Shown here: piece after piece, positions 32,211-42,757 of the stretch
How the letters are laid out: the number at the start of each line of letters is the position of its first letter
Position numbering within the stretch: position 1 is the first letter of the stretch
NCBI GenBank assembly: GCA_029851415.1
Contig: CM056744.1
Location: 10,547,268 to 10,611,267, forward strand
Length of the DNA: 64,000 nucleotides
Direction: 5' to 3'
Source: Eretmocerus hayati
Taxonomy: Eukaryota; Arthropoda; Insecta; Hymenoptera; Aphelinidae
Program-made: the position numbers and the translations under genes
The notes under the pieces: model-generated
The model's database searches: none
Told to the model about the DNA's origin: nothing
What the model saw: only the letters and a program-made list of their open reading frames with translations

Positions 32211-33021
32211 AACCTTCTTTATGAGATCGCAGATTCAAGCCCTTACCAAGAGCAATAGCTTCCATAGTCCTATTATGTCTTTGACTCTCCTCAAGCTGTC
32301 GTTGAGAAGCCTTAGCTTGATTAATTGCTTCTGCTATCCCTGCAGCTCCTCCAGCCAACGCTCCAGTTGCACTGAGACCAGCAAAAAGCGGGATCAGGAA
32401 TGGTAAAAAGCCGCCAATTTTCTTGGGGACGGGGAAAATTCTAGGGAATTTAATTTTACTCTTCCCTCCAATCTTTTTAACGGCTGCTCGCGCGCCTCTT
32501 ATCGCTGATTCTATAACTTTTTTCGCTGATTTATTCGGAACTATTAATTTAGCAGCTGCCTTGACGATTGTGCTCACAGGAATCGACGATCCCCTTCTTG
32601 TAACCCCCTTACTCTTCTTCTTTTTCTTCGTTCGACTCCTTATCTTCCTCTTCTTGAGACCCATTCCGAACCTGGTTTTCAATCTCATTGCACCGCTGAC
32701 AGCTGACGCAGCAGCTATTTCGCGTAGACTTGAATCCTTAGCACGAGTTCTTTCGAGTGCAACCTTCGCTAGGATCTTATCTGCCTCGGATCTTGCCTGC
32801 ATATCATTAGGGTTCTGAGCATAAGCTATGTCATGGTCCTTGCAAGCCATATCTAACGGGTTGATTCCAGGATCTCCACGAGCAAGCCGCTTAGCTAACT
32901 TCGTTCCCGGTCCACAATATTGATATCCTCCTGGAAGATGGAGTTCCATGGGAAGCGCGTTGATCAAAGTATTCACGAAGCCGGAGCCTCGCTTCTTCCG
33001 TTTTTCACCATGAACGATCAT
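32140..33021 (-). CDS. Virion protein with parvovirus-VP1-type phospholipase A2 domain
   Basis: Intact 293-codon frame. Residues 30-85 form a phospholipase A2 domain: Ca-binding loop YCGPGT at 35-40, catalytic HDIAY at 63-67, and a following acidic helix. Then comes a very basic segment (KKRKIRSRTKKKKK), a Gly/Ala-rich hydrophobic helix (FLPFLIPLFAGLSATGALAG), a coiled stretch and a C-terminal GFGLYLEPYSGKG motif. In parvoviruses and adintoviruses such domains help the particle breach an endosomal membrane, and the basic part may condense DNA. Residues required for catalysis are present. It is first in the minus-strand virion cluster and divergent from the ATPase gene. Confidence 0.85.
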   Translation of the reverse strand: MIVHGEKRKKRGSGFVNTLINALPMELHLPGGYQYCGPGTKLAKRLARGDPGINPLDMACKDHDIAYAQNPNDMQARSEADKILAKVALERTRAKDSSLREIAAASAVSGAMRLKTRFGMGLKKRKIRSRTKKKKKSKGVTRRGSSIPVSTIVKAAAKLIVPNKSAKKVIESAIRGARAAVKKIGGKSKIKFPRIFPVPKKIGGFLPFLIPLFAGLSATGALAGGAAGIAEAINQAKASQRQLEESQRHNRTMEAIALGKGLNLRSHKEGFGLYLEPYSGKGREKKKGQSNST

Positions 33022-33120
33022 CTTTCTTCAACCGCTGAACAGCAACTAATCTCTAGGCTATATAAATGACCCATATATACTCAATCGTGACAGTTCCCCT
33101 TCCGGTTTCCACTAGTAAAG
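33022..33120. promoter_or_regulatory. Divergent promoter of virion cluster and packaging ATPase
   Basis: A 99-bp spacer between two head-to-head genes. The plus strand has TATATAAA at 33059-33066, 55 nt before the ATPase ATG. The minus strand has TATATATG at 33079-33072, about 50 nt before the PLA2-protein ATG. The two boxes lie almost back to back. Confidence 0.55.
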
Positions 33121-33822
33121 ATGGATTTCTCACAGAGTCCGCTGAAACTACCAGTCTTGAATTTTGATAATATTGTGTACGAAGAGAGAAAAACCAAGCG
33201 GCATGGCGATCTCTTGCCAGATTCTATAAGAGCGGTTTTCTGTGGTCCGTCAAATTGCGGTAAAACAAACAGTCTGCTCGCACTTCTGATACATCCTAAT
33301 GGACTGAGTTTCGAGAATATCTACGTGTGCTCTAAATCTCTGAACCAACCAAAGTACACGTTTTTGAAAGATGTGCTAGAACCTATACCCGGCTTGAGTT
33401 ACTATTCATTCAGTGAAAATGGGGAAGTTTTGCCACCAGACAAGGCACTTCCAAATTCTATAATGATTTTTGATGATATTGCTTGCGAGAAGAATCATGC
33501 TCACTTAAAGTCGTTCTTTTGTATGGGTCGTCATAAAAAAATTGATTCTTTCTACTTGTGCCAGTCTTACGCTCAAGTTCCCAAACATCTAGTTAGAGAT
33601 AATCTGAACTTGCTTGTACTGTTCAAACAAGATCACAAAAACCTGAGACATGTTTATGATAATCATGTTAACACTGATATGCCTTTCACAGCATTCCTAG
33701 ATCTCTGCTCTACTTGCTGGAATGATGATCATGGTTTCTTAGTTATTGATAAGGATAGGGACATAAATAGCGGACGATATAGGAAAGGCTTCAATTGCTT
33801 TGCTATAAATATATCTCATTGA
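33121..33822 (+). CDS. FtsK/HerA-type DNA packaging ATPase
   Basis: Intact 233-codon frame. Walker A GPSNCGKT is at residues 42-49 and Walker B IMIFDD at 114-119. A further conserved block, FFCMGRHKKIDSFYLCQSYA, carries the sensor-like Gln and is typical of A32-like ATPases of Polintons and large DNA viruses. The enzyme would pump the genome into preformed capsids. The divergent arrangement with the virion cluster fits co-expression. A 43-nt gap separates it from the coiled-coil gene downstream on the same strand. No defects are seen. Confidence 0.88.
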   Translation: MDFSQSPLKLPVLNFDNIVYEERKTKRHGDLLPDSIRAVFCGPSNCGKTNSLLALLIHPNGLSFENIYVCSKSLNQPKYTFLKDVLEPIPGLSYYSFSENGEVLPPDKALPNSIMIFDDIACEKNHAHLKSFFCMGRHKKIDSFYLCQSYAQVPKHLVRDNLNLLVLFKQDHKNLRHVYDNHVNTDMPFTAFLDLCSTCWNDDHGFLVIDKDRDINSGRYRKGFNCFAINISH

Positions 33823-33865
33823 GTTGTAGGGTCATCAGTCTCCGATCAAATTTCAGTGTGTCAAG

Positions 33866-36800
33866 ATGGCTGAACTGAGAAGAGAGAAAGCTGTTCTTGA
33901 GCAGCTTGTTAAAGCGAGGAACGCTGTGAAACAGAAGTACGATATGTTGAAGTCAGAAAAGACAGATATCGAGAAAGTTTTGTCGGATACGTTCAAACCT
34001 ATTGTTGAACCCCTGGAGAGAATCGTTTTCCATACAAAGAAGTCATCAAAAGATGTTAATCCTTCAAAGACAACTGCATCACAAAACTTGTTTCGAAATG
34101 CGAGGAAGCATCGGAGATTGATTGATAAAGTTGAAACTCAGTTCTCAGAATCGTTGGATCCCACAACATCTCCGAACGAATCGGATGATGAGACGTCGGC
34201 ATTTTACAATGCAATAGGGAACACGCATGTGTCAGATTAAAATGTTCTAGCTTATGCAGTCGATAAACGATATAAAAAGAATAACTTCTGTGAAAACAGA
34301 ATATTTTTAAACGCTATGAATTTTTTTTGAGAGTCGATTGAAATTGGGAATGATTCGGACGCCCATTCAAATCGATGTCACGTGATTGCTGTCTGCCGCC
34401 GAGCCGACTGTCAGCAATCCAGCCGGGTTCGTTCGTCATCTAGTTAGGGTCCCTAGACAGTTTAGTACTATATATAGCGACTGTAAGTCTGCAGTGTTGT
34501 GTCCGTGTGCCGTTCAAAACTCCAAACTCCACAATATGTCGCAAATAAAATGAAATTATGAGAAAATATGAGGCTCGAACACTTCGCCGGGATAGGTAGT
34601 TGCTAGACCGATAACCAAAGGCAACATCGAGTTCTCCATATGTTTTTCCTTTCATCAGATGAGTATTTACCAAGTTCAAATAAGGATGATCTAAATGAAA
34701 TAAAAGAACTCTGTTCTTGGTGAAGAGATCCCACTTCATTTTCAGGTTTCTGGTATATGAGAATACAGTGGATATGATGAAGTCGTACAGGGCTTGATAC
34801 CACTGACCTTCATCAATACTCAAAAACATGTAATTGGCAGACCTTAATATGATGTTGTCCCCACCTCATGTGGTGCTTCATGTGCATATGTTTCCATTCA
34901 GTCCCAAAACCCAGTGAAGCATTCGAATCCCCAAGTACAGCAAGGGGGAACGGTGCAAGTTCATGTGGACGAATTGGATATACTCAGACAGGTATTTTTC
35001 ACTTCATTGTTCTCTGTGTTTCAACATCATGGTGCATATTTCACACATGTCACTGTAAAATGTCCAATCAAGAAAAAATCCTTATCTACTTCTATGAGAT
35101 TATCTTACGGTGACACAAGATGAAACATTCTTCATAAAGTCAACCATAAAATTTCAGGAATTTCAGGTGTAGTCAGATTCATGACTGGAATAAAAAGATT
35201 CTATATATTTTGTCACTACACCAATCTGTGCTGACTTTGCGAATTGGTGTAAGTCGCTTGGTACGGTTGTTGCCATTCGCCTTTTGTACATTGTGCCCAA
35301 CACTATTAATCAACCAATCTGAAGCTTAGCAGAAGAATGAATTGTTTGGGTACACTGACGACTGGTGAATAACATGAAGGATGAAATGAGACATGTTCTT
35401 GTTGCAGATTGTACCAGCACAGAAAAATCTTCTCTCGATAGAGATGACTCTTTATTCTTTATACAGATCATGAGAAGTGATGGTTCTCTCAAAATACACA
35501 ATGGTATTATATCTCAGTATAGATCACACCAATCTTGTGACAGAATAAACCAAGTCCACTCCGATATCACTGATACTGCCACTGGCTCCAATACTGCAGA
35601 TGGTAAAATATGACCAAAGAGTTTGCATATCATTCAATAGGAAGAGGAGTGTTCATTTAACTAAATCCATTACTCAAAGGCTTGCTCAGTGCTGATGTAA
35701 TCTGCAATAAAAAAAAATGTTCCTCTCAATTATTTATGTTCCTTTGCAGTCTCTACTCACATTGTCAGAAACTCACTCTTGAGTCTCCCAAAACAACCAT
35801 ATTCCTCTGATATGCTTCAGATTGTTTGGTCTGTGATGATGAAAACTGTTTACAAACTGATAATGGCAACAAACGTGCCAAGGGATCGACACCAATATCC
35901 AAAGTCAGCACAGACTAGTGTAGTGGCAAAATTTATAGAATGTTTATATTCCAGTTATGAATCTGACTACAGCTGGAATACCTGAAATTTTACGGTTGAG
36001 TTTATAAAGAACGTTCCATCTTGAGTCAACATAAGATAATCTCATAGAAGCGGATAAGCATTTCTCCTCAACTAAACAACTCATAATTTTTGTCCAACAT
36101 GCACCATGACGTTGAAATATTGAAGACTATGAATTGAGAAGTACCGGTCTAAATATCCAATTTGTCCACATGAACTCCTCATTCACCCTTGCTGTACTTG
36201 GGGATTCGAATGATTCACTGGGTTTTGGGACTGAATGGAAAGATATGGATATTGAGTGGTGAAATCATCCAACTATAGTCTGCCAGTTACATGTTTTTCA
36301 GTATCGATTAAGGTCAGTGGTATCAAGACCTCTATGGCTTCAGCATTTCCATTAAATTACCATACACCAGAAACCTGAAAATGAAGTGGAATCTCTTCAC
36401 CAAGAACAGAGTTCTTCTATTTCATTCAGATCATCCTTATTTGAACTTGGTAAATACTCATCTGATGAAAGGAAAAACACATGGAGAAGTCGGTGTTGCC
36501 TTTGGGTATCGGTCTAGCAACTGAGGGACGTGTCTGAGACTCACTTTCACAATTCTCATAAATTGTTATGATTTCATTTGTGCCACATGTTGTTATTAAG
36601 TATCAGATAACATAAGGGTACACAACAACACCGCAGCCGACTGACTACTAGTCTAGTGCATGGCTGTGCACAGCTGTGCACGCTCGCATGGGAATAAAGT
36701 TTAGTGATCCTGCGGCACCGAATTTGTCAGCTGCGGAAATTCCAAAATGAGAAATCGTTAAAAAACAATGTTATGCAGATGCAGCTCATATGGCCATGGG

Positions 36801-37675
36801 CATACTTGTGGGCACTCACGGGAGTAGGTAATAATGCGGTCAATCCCAATCTACGACGTCAACTTTACCACGCCGAACAAACCCGGCTGATTGCGGACAG
36901 TCTGGTTGGCGGGAGACAGCGATCACGTGACATCGATTTGAACGGGCGTCCAACTTTCAATGATTATTTAAAAATACTTATCGTTCACCAAATGAAAAAC
37001 TGTATTGTAACTTTGTTTCTCACGTCATCAACTTTATTTCAACAAAGTAATTTCATTGCATGCGTGTTCTCTATTGATGGTGAGATCAAACCAACATCTA
37101 TGAAACATACGGACCTTTCTTACTTAATGAATCCGAGTGAAGTCGATAAGCTTTATGTGGTCTATGTAGAAGGAAGTAAGTATAGGTTGGGTAACTTAGA
37201 TTTTCACTTAGGAGATGAAATAAGGGTAGGAGATACACCGTACCCAGCAACTGAGGGTTTGCTTGAGTTAATATTCCGACGACAACCGAAAATGAACTTA
37301 GTTACTGAGAAAGATAAAGATGCTTATCTACAAATCCTTGAGGTAACTAATGCTCATAGAAAAAGATATGACCCAAATGAAGGTCTTCGAAGATCATCAA
37401 GTAAAAAGTTTCATGATATCATAGAACCCTTCTTCCATGAAACGGATGATAAGAGCAAGGTGACTCGAGAAAAATCTGGCCTGGGGATTCTGCCAAAATA
37501 TAAATTCGCACAAATTGGTAGATATAAAGACTTGGTTTACTGGGATGATCCTAATGAACTCGTCGACCGCTTACAATTACTGATGGCTGAGAGATCCGCA
37601 GGGAATCGAAATCATGATAACGAAATTCATTCGATCATTGAAGAACTGAGGGAAACAGGCTATATAATAGGTTGA
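33866..37675 (+). pseudogene. Polinton coiled-coil/YWDDPNELVDRL protein, split by a foldback element
   Basis: Two coding parts, 33866-34211 and 37080-37675. The first is a coiled coil (ELRREKAVLEQLVKARNAV) with polar repeats. The second has GLLELIFRRQP, LQILEVTNAHRKRY and the family signature YWDDPNELVDRLQLLMA...IIEELRETGYI. In other insect Polintons these parts form one protein of unknown function between the ATPase and integrase genes. The 2865-bp insert is bounded by ATG on both sides, and without it plus one ATG copy the two parts lie in the same frame. So the insertion alone broke the gene. Outside the insert I see no stop. The role may be in transposition or capsid assembly, but this is unknown. 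Confidence 0.75.
34212..37076. mobile_element. Giant foldback DNA transposon, 2865 bp, 3-bp duplication
   Basis: Ends read CAATAGGGAACACGCATG (left) and the inverse with one mismatch (right), flanked by ATG at 34209-34211 and 37077-37079. Matches between the arms can be followed almost to the centre: 34330-34440 with 36870-36960, 34600-34760 with 36370-36530, 34890-35110 with 36050-36240, and 35310-35410 with 35705-35810. The arms are about 1.2-1.37 kb around a loop of about 300 bp and are diverged by substitutions and indels. No transposase is seen. Superfamily uncertain; a 3-bp duplication allows PIF/Harbinger, Zator or Academ. Confidence 0.85.
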
Positions 37676-37701
37676 TTCTCAGAATTTTCATCAGTTTCAC
37701 A

Positions 37702-38034
37702 ATGAGTATCGACGTATCCGGACGCACGCACAAAAGAGTGACGAGGGAAATCCGAGGCCCTCCGAGCATTGGTTTTAAATTAACCAGAGATGGTCAATTT
37801 GATGTAGATGGCAAGAGACTATGTAATATAGCTCCGCCAATAGACCATAATGATGCGGTTCATTAACAACTCTTCAGAGATGTTACTATCCAGTTGAGGA
37901 AGGAAATCAACGATTTGAAGACGTCTTTAGAAATATACGAGTTAGAAGTAAGGAAAAAGTTCAATGAAAATAAGAGTCATAGTGACAGTTATAAGAATAA
38001 TACTAATCAGACTGTTCCGAGGGGAGCCAGATAA
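37702..38034 (+). pseudogene. Small Polinton protein with a premature TAA
   Basis: Starts at MSIDVSGRTHKRV, 27 nt after the coiled-coil gene, with GPPSIGFKLTRDGQFDVDGKRLCNIAPP, a pattern I associate with a short protein always found just before the integrase in insect Polintons. A TAA at 37864-37866 interrupts the frame after 55 codons. The same frame then stays open for another 55 codons (QLFRDVTIQLRKEINDLK...), a helical coiled stretch, to 38034. The TAA is probably a nonsense mutation. Function unknown. Confidence 0.55.
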
Positions 38035-38063
38035 AATACAACCTCCAAGTATCGTCTATTTGG

Positions 38064-38990
38064 TTGTTCATCATGGATATAAAACAAGAAATTATCAAAG
38101 AATTACATAAGCCAGCTCGCCGTAACTATCCTAGGAGAAAGTTTGATGTCCGAGGCTTGGATGAAACTTGGCAAGCTGATTTGGTTGAGATGCAACCATA
38201 CTCTAAGGAGAATAAGAACTACTGTTATCTGTTAACAGTTATTGATGTTTTCTCCAAGTATGCATGAACGGTTCCAGTGAAGTCGAAAACCGGCCAAAAC
38301 GTGTCAGTAGCAATGGAATCAATACTCAAACAGGGTCGAGCTCCAAAAAATTCACAAACGGACCAGGGGAAAGAATTCTATAACAAAGATTTCGAAGATC
38401 TCATGAGGAGGTATAAAATACATCTGTATTCAAACTATAGTAACCTCAAATCAAGTATTTGTGACCGATTTAATCGCACTCTGAAACGGAAAATGTGGAT
38501 GCAATTCAGTTGACAAGGGAACTATAAATGGTTAACGATTCTTCCTAGCCTAGTTGCTGTATATAATGAAACTAAACATCGTACCATAGCCATGGAGCCT
38601 AGGGATGTTACTACTGAAAACGAGGCTCAAGTACTGAGACGATTTTCTGTGGATGGTGAGGTTGTAAACAAACCCAAATTTTGGGTACATGATAAAGTTC
38701 GAGTGAGTAAAATTAAGCAAGTATTCGATAAAGGTTATACTCCTAATTGGTCTACAGAAATTTACACTATAGAAAAAATTTGTAGAACTAAACCAATCAC
38801 GTATCATTTGAAGGATTATCGAGATGAACCAATAGCTGGAGGTTTTTATGAAGAAGAGCTTTCCAAAGTGAAGTATCCCGATATCTACTTGGTTGAAAAA
38901 GTGATAAGGAAACAAGGAAATCAAGTGTACGTTAAGTGGCTAGGCTTCGACAGCTCACATAACTCCTGGATAGATGAGAAAAAAGTATAA
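38064..38990 (+). pseudogene. Retroviral-type integrase with chromodomain, inactivated
   Basis: Reads as a Polinton integrase: first catalytic Asp in WQADLVEM, second in QTDQGKEFYN, and a third acidic position in ICDRFNRT. A C-terminal SH3-like domain and a chromodomain (VYVKWLGFDSSHNSWI) complete it, close to full length. Two in-frame TGA codons, at 38265-38267 and 38511-38513, cut it into three. Both fall where the family normally has Trp. The third catalytic residue, normally Glu, is Asp here (codon 38463-38465). The enzyme would insert element ends into target DNA. This copy should be dead. It is the last gene of the plus-strand cluster. Confidence 0.85.
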
Positions 38991-39207
38991 TTTTATAGAA
39001 GAGAAAGGGAAAGAGCCCCCACCTACGCTCTTTACCAGTAGAGATCAACCAGCTAAGTATTATATAAGCTTTTATGTTCTGGAGAATACCAGAAATAAAA
39101 GCCTATATATTACTCGGTCTCTCTTCCTCCTTGTAGGCTTCCTCTTCATCTTTTTATTTCACACAATACATAAAATATATCCACAAACATATTGTAATTA
39201 ATGATTG
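38991..39207. other. Spacer between convergent genes
   Basis: A short AT-rich spacer between the integrase (plus) and the 88-codon gene (minus). It contains a pyrimidine-rich stretch. No feature is resolved. Confidence 0.4.
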
Positions 39208-39474
39208 TTAAACAAATCTAAATTTACCCTCTCCAAGATTCTTAATCAATAATTGAAGTTTATTTGATTTAGCGCATAAATAGTCGTATAGATCATTATC
39301 ATCGTTGTAAAGGTCTTCCGATACAAGATCGGGTGCGAATATCTGGAATTTTTCATGGATCTCTTCGATAATGAAAATAATGCGCCTTCCATATCTGATC
39401 TTCAATTTTCTCAAATCTATGATCAAATAGGCTCGGTCTATCTCCAAGTCCCCCCAAGTTTTTTCGGGAGGCAA
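39208..39474 (-). CDS. Small Polinton protein, possible OB-fold
   Basis: Intact 88-codon frame (MPPEKTWGDLEIDRAYLIID...). The layout WGDLEIDRAYLIIDLRKLKIRYGRRIIFII resembles short insect Polinton-borne proteins built of alternating beta strands. I suspect a small OB-fold nucleic-acid-binding protein by that pattern only. It lies just downstream of the polymerase C-terminal tail, on the same strand, between it and the convergent integrase gene. A role as a single-strand binding partner of the polymerase would make sense but is not shown. Confidence 0.5.
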   Translation of the reverse strand: MPPEKTWGDLEIDRAYLIIDLRKLKIRYGRRIIFIIEEIHEKFQIFAPDLVSEDLYNDDNDLYDYLCAKSNKLQLLIKNLGEGKFRFV

Positions 39475-40023
39475 CCGTTATTGGAAGCAATGTCATTTAG
39501 GCGAGCAAGAGCCGTTACCTATAAGAAAGATGATTTCATAGTGTAACTATGCTATGTACGCTGGTTAAGTTTAAATTTGAAAAAAAAAAACTTACAGTTG
39601 TTACATCATCACTGCCTTGACTCTCGATATCGTCTTTTCTTATTGGGAGATGCTCCATTGTCTCTGCCCTCGCTTGTTTGATGGATCGTTTGACTGTACG
39701 AGTCCTCATCTTGTAGCTGACCTAATTCTGCAACCTTGAATTCTTGCTCGAATCCTTCAAATAATTTTTCGTCAAAAATCTCAAGAAATTCGTTGGGTGA
39801 GTAACTGGTTTCTTGCTGCTGTTGGCAATACGTCTTACCCCTTTGACTGTTCATTGACCGACTAACTACCAACTGTGCTTGCGAGGGCATTCTACGCCCA
39901 TGCTCATCCGGTGGTCTGCTAACGTATATCCCCTCTTTTTCTTCAATTCGTATTGGTGGGGAGTCTTCTTCTCTCAATTCGACCGTTGGCTCAACAATCT
40001 CTACCCCTGGTTCCGGATGAATT

Positions 40024-40943
40024 GGGGTCTTGCATTTTTTTTGACCCCCTCAAAAAAAGGTTTGGCAAATTCGAGCAAATTACAATGAGTAATGTGCAAT
40101 TAGAGAAAAAATTCCCAAAAATTTTCTTCACCTTGCGCAAATTGTTTGAAAGTCGGGCAACTTGAGAGTGACCATAGTGGGTGAGCGCCGTGTGACGTCA
40201 CACCGATACAAATTGAAACCAGTCCCATGCTCAAATGTATGAGATTGATGAAAAAGTCTTGGCCTACAATTTTTTGAGAATAATTCACTAACTTATGTCG
40301 CAAGAGTGTGCAGTAGCGTCTTAATTCTGTCTAGGAGAGGTGAAAAAATCAGTCGAGAACGTCAGTATATCAACAATGGACTCAGAGGTTAGTGTCCCAA
40401 TGCTACATAAATTATGTTCCTAAATGATGTGAAATTAAAGTCATGATCACTGCTTGATATCAATTTCAAGTCTAATTTTTATCCTCTTTGATCTAGGACT
40501 CCCACACGAGTAATGAGGTTACCACCACAGATTCTGAGAAGCCCAAAAAACTACCATATAAGACTTGCTTTGTTCTTGAGATTGAGGATTTACCTCTGTG
40601 CTTTTGCTCCTCTGACTTCTGGGGCGTTGAATCAGCTTTCACGAAACCTTCTTCTATTCTATTAGCCATGACGATATATTTATTCACTCAGAAATTTGGA
40701 GATAATAAGAGAAAAATCTGGCAAGCCATACGTTTACAATAGCAGTAGCCGACGACTGTATCGGTGTGACGTCACACGGCGCTCACCCACTATGGTCACT
40801 CTCAAGTCGTCTGACTTTCAAACAATTTGCGCAAGATGAAAAAAATTTTTGGGATTTTTTTTTCTAATTGCACAATACTTATCTTAATTTGCTCGAGTTT
40901 GCCAAACCTTTACTTGAGGGGGTCAAGATAAATGCAAGACCCC
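40024..40943. mobile_element. MITE with GGGGTCTTGCAT ends, 920 bp
   Basis: Inverted ends of about 205 bp pair 40024-40230 with 40755-40943. AATT flanks both sides (40020-40023 and 40944-40947). The polymerase frame and the 136-codon tail lie in the same frame across it, so it inserted into coding sequence. The centre (about 40235-40750) is noncoding. A 4-bp duplication with these ends does not identify a superfamily for me. Confidence 0.85.
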
Positions 40944-42757
40944 AATTAATGGCTCTTCCCCACCTACATCATCTGAAGTTTCAGATATTTCCGTTGGTAT
41001 ATCTTCATGCCCCCATGGTAGGGTGTCAGTTTTCTCTGGTATTATGTAACGTTTGTCGTCATAGGGATTGAGTGCAACCTTTTCTTGGCGTTCCGTTCGG
41101 ACGTTATGTTTCCTGGAACGAATCATGTTCTGCGGGCGTTTCAGAATATTCTCATTGAAGGGACAATCGCGATAGTCCTCAAAAGTCAATGTTCTTCTCA
41201 CAACACCCGTCTTAACTCCCTTAGCTTTTAGTATTGAGGGTTGATTCTGTATTAATATACTGTACATCTTACTTCGAAGACCAATAAATTCTGTTGAAGG
41301 TATTCCATGAGTTTCATCTGTAAACTTACCCACTACTTTCTTATTCTTTTGTACTATTCCGTACTCATTATTTTCTTTGTACTCGGACGTATCAAAGTAT
41401 TCGGAGTGCTCTCGGATGATATCATAGATGTTGATTCCTCGAATATGGTACTATAAACTGTCCGTATCAATGTATAATAGCTTACTCTTCGACCCCATCC
41501 ACGTTCTTATCTTTGAATAATGGAAGTCATACATATGCGTCTTACTGATATCTAATATGCTCAAGCCTATATAGATCGGTTTTCTTATCACAACCTCCGT
41601 ACGTATCTTCTGGATAGCAACAAGATCATTCGATATAATCGAGACGCTATGGAAATCAGGACTAGCGATTTGAGCCTCTGCTCCGTATCTACCATTCCAA
41701 TGGTTAACAATCTTCAAATCAATCCTCTTTCTTTCATTTTCCATCGTTTTACCGTAACATGCATTAATTAATAGTTTGAAGAAAGCTTTCTCAAATTCAT
41801 TCTTTGCCTCAGTACGTTTCTTTGTATTGTATGCAACTTACGGTTTCATCCAAGGGCTCTGTCGGAATTGAATTGCCCTATGAATCTTCTTCACTACGAG
41901 ACCATGCTCCTGAGCCTGCATGAGAGCTCTATAGCGTATTACATACCTTCTTTTGTTATAAAGAGTAGTCAGCAGTTCCTTATGTTTCGAAGACGGTGGG
42001 GCTTTGTGTTCTGGACAGAAAGGTGAGTCACGGTGATCATCATGAAGATCCGGAGGATAATCTAGGTCTATTTCTAGAATGTAACCTATCTCACTATCCG
42101 CTGATACCTTGTAGAAATCAGGACCCTTTTCTTCAATGTTATTCACAAATTTGAGATCGGAGTGGGGTAAACTTTGACACATTGCCCACCCGTAGAGGTT
42201 ATTAGCATCAAGGTGGTTGAGGTAGCTCTCTTCCTTATCCACTTCGAATCCTCCTTCCACATATCTATTATTTGCTTTACCGTATCTATTGCAGCACTGG
42301 CTAATTCCCCCTCTGATTCCTAGTTCAACCATATGCATCATATCGATGTTCGTAATCAAATCTAATTTCACCCCTGTGTATTTTAACATCGCATCCCATG
42401 TTAATCCTGGAGTTGTATAATAATATGCAGGATCTAATCCGTAAGCATCCATACACGTAGATCGAAAATTTTCGAATACATCTGCGAGGAGTAGAACATC
42501 ACATTTCATGTAAATATCACTATATTCACCGAGAGTCTGAATGTTCAATCCCCTCCACACTCTCTGAGCATGCTCATAATCATCATCACCTATCTCAAGT
42601 TCATTCAGTTTGCTATAGAATTCCTTTTTCGAGGGAAGACGAGTCTCTTTCAGCCTTTCGAAAGAACTGGTATAATCATATGGATAAACCCCCTTCTGAG
42701 TTAACATATCAATCTGAATGGAACTCAGTCCGTCATTTTGGAAAATTCTCGACGTTA

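Noticed and set aside
36704..37079. N-terminal part of the 323-codon frame starting at 36704
   Set aside because: This part lies inside the right arm of the foldback element. Only 37080-37675 belongs to the Polinton gene.
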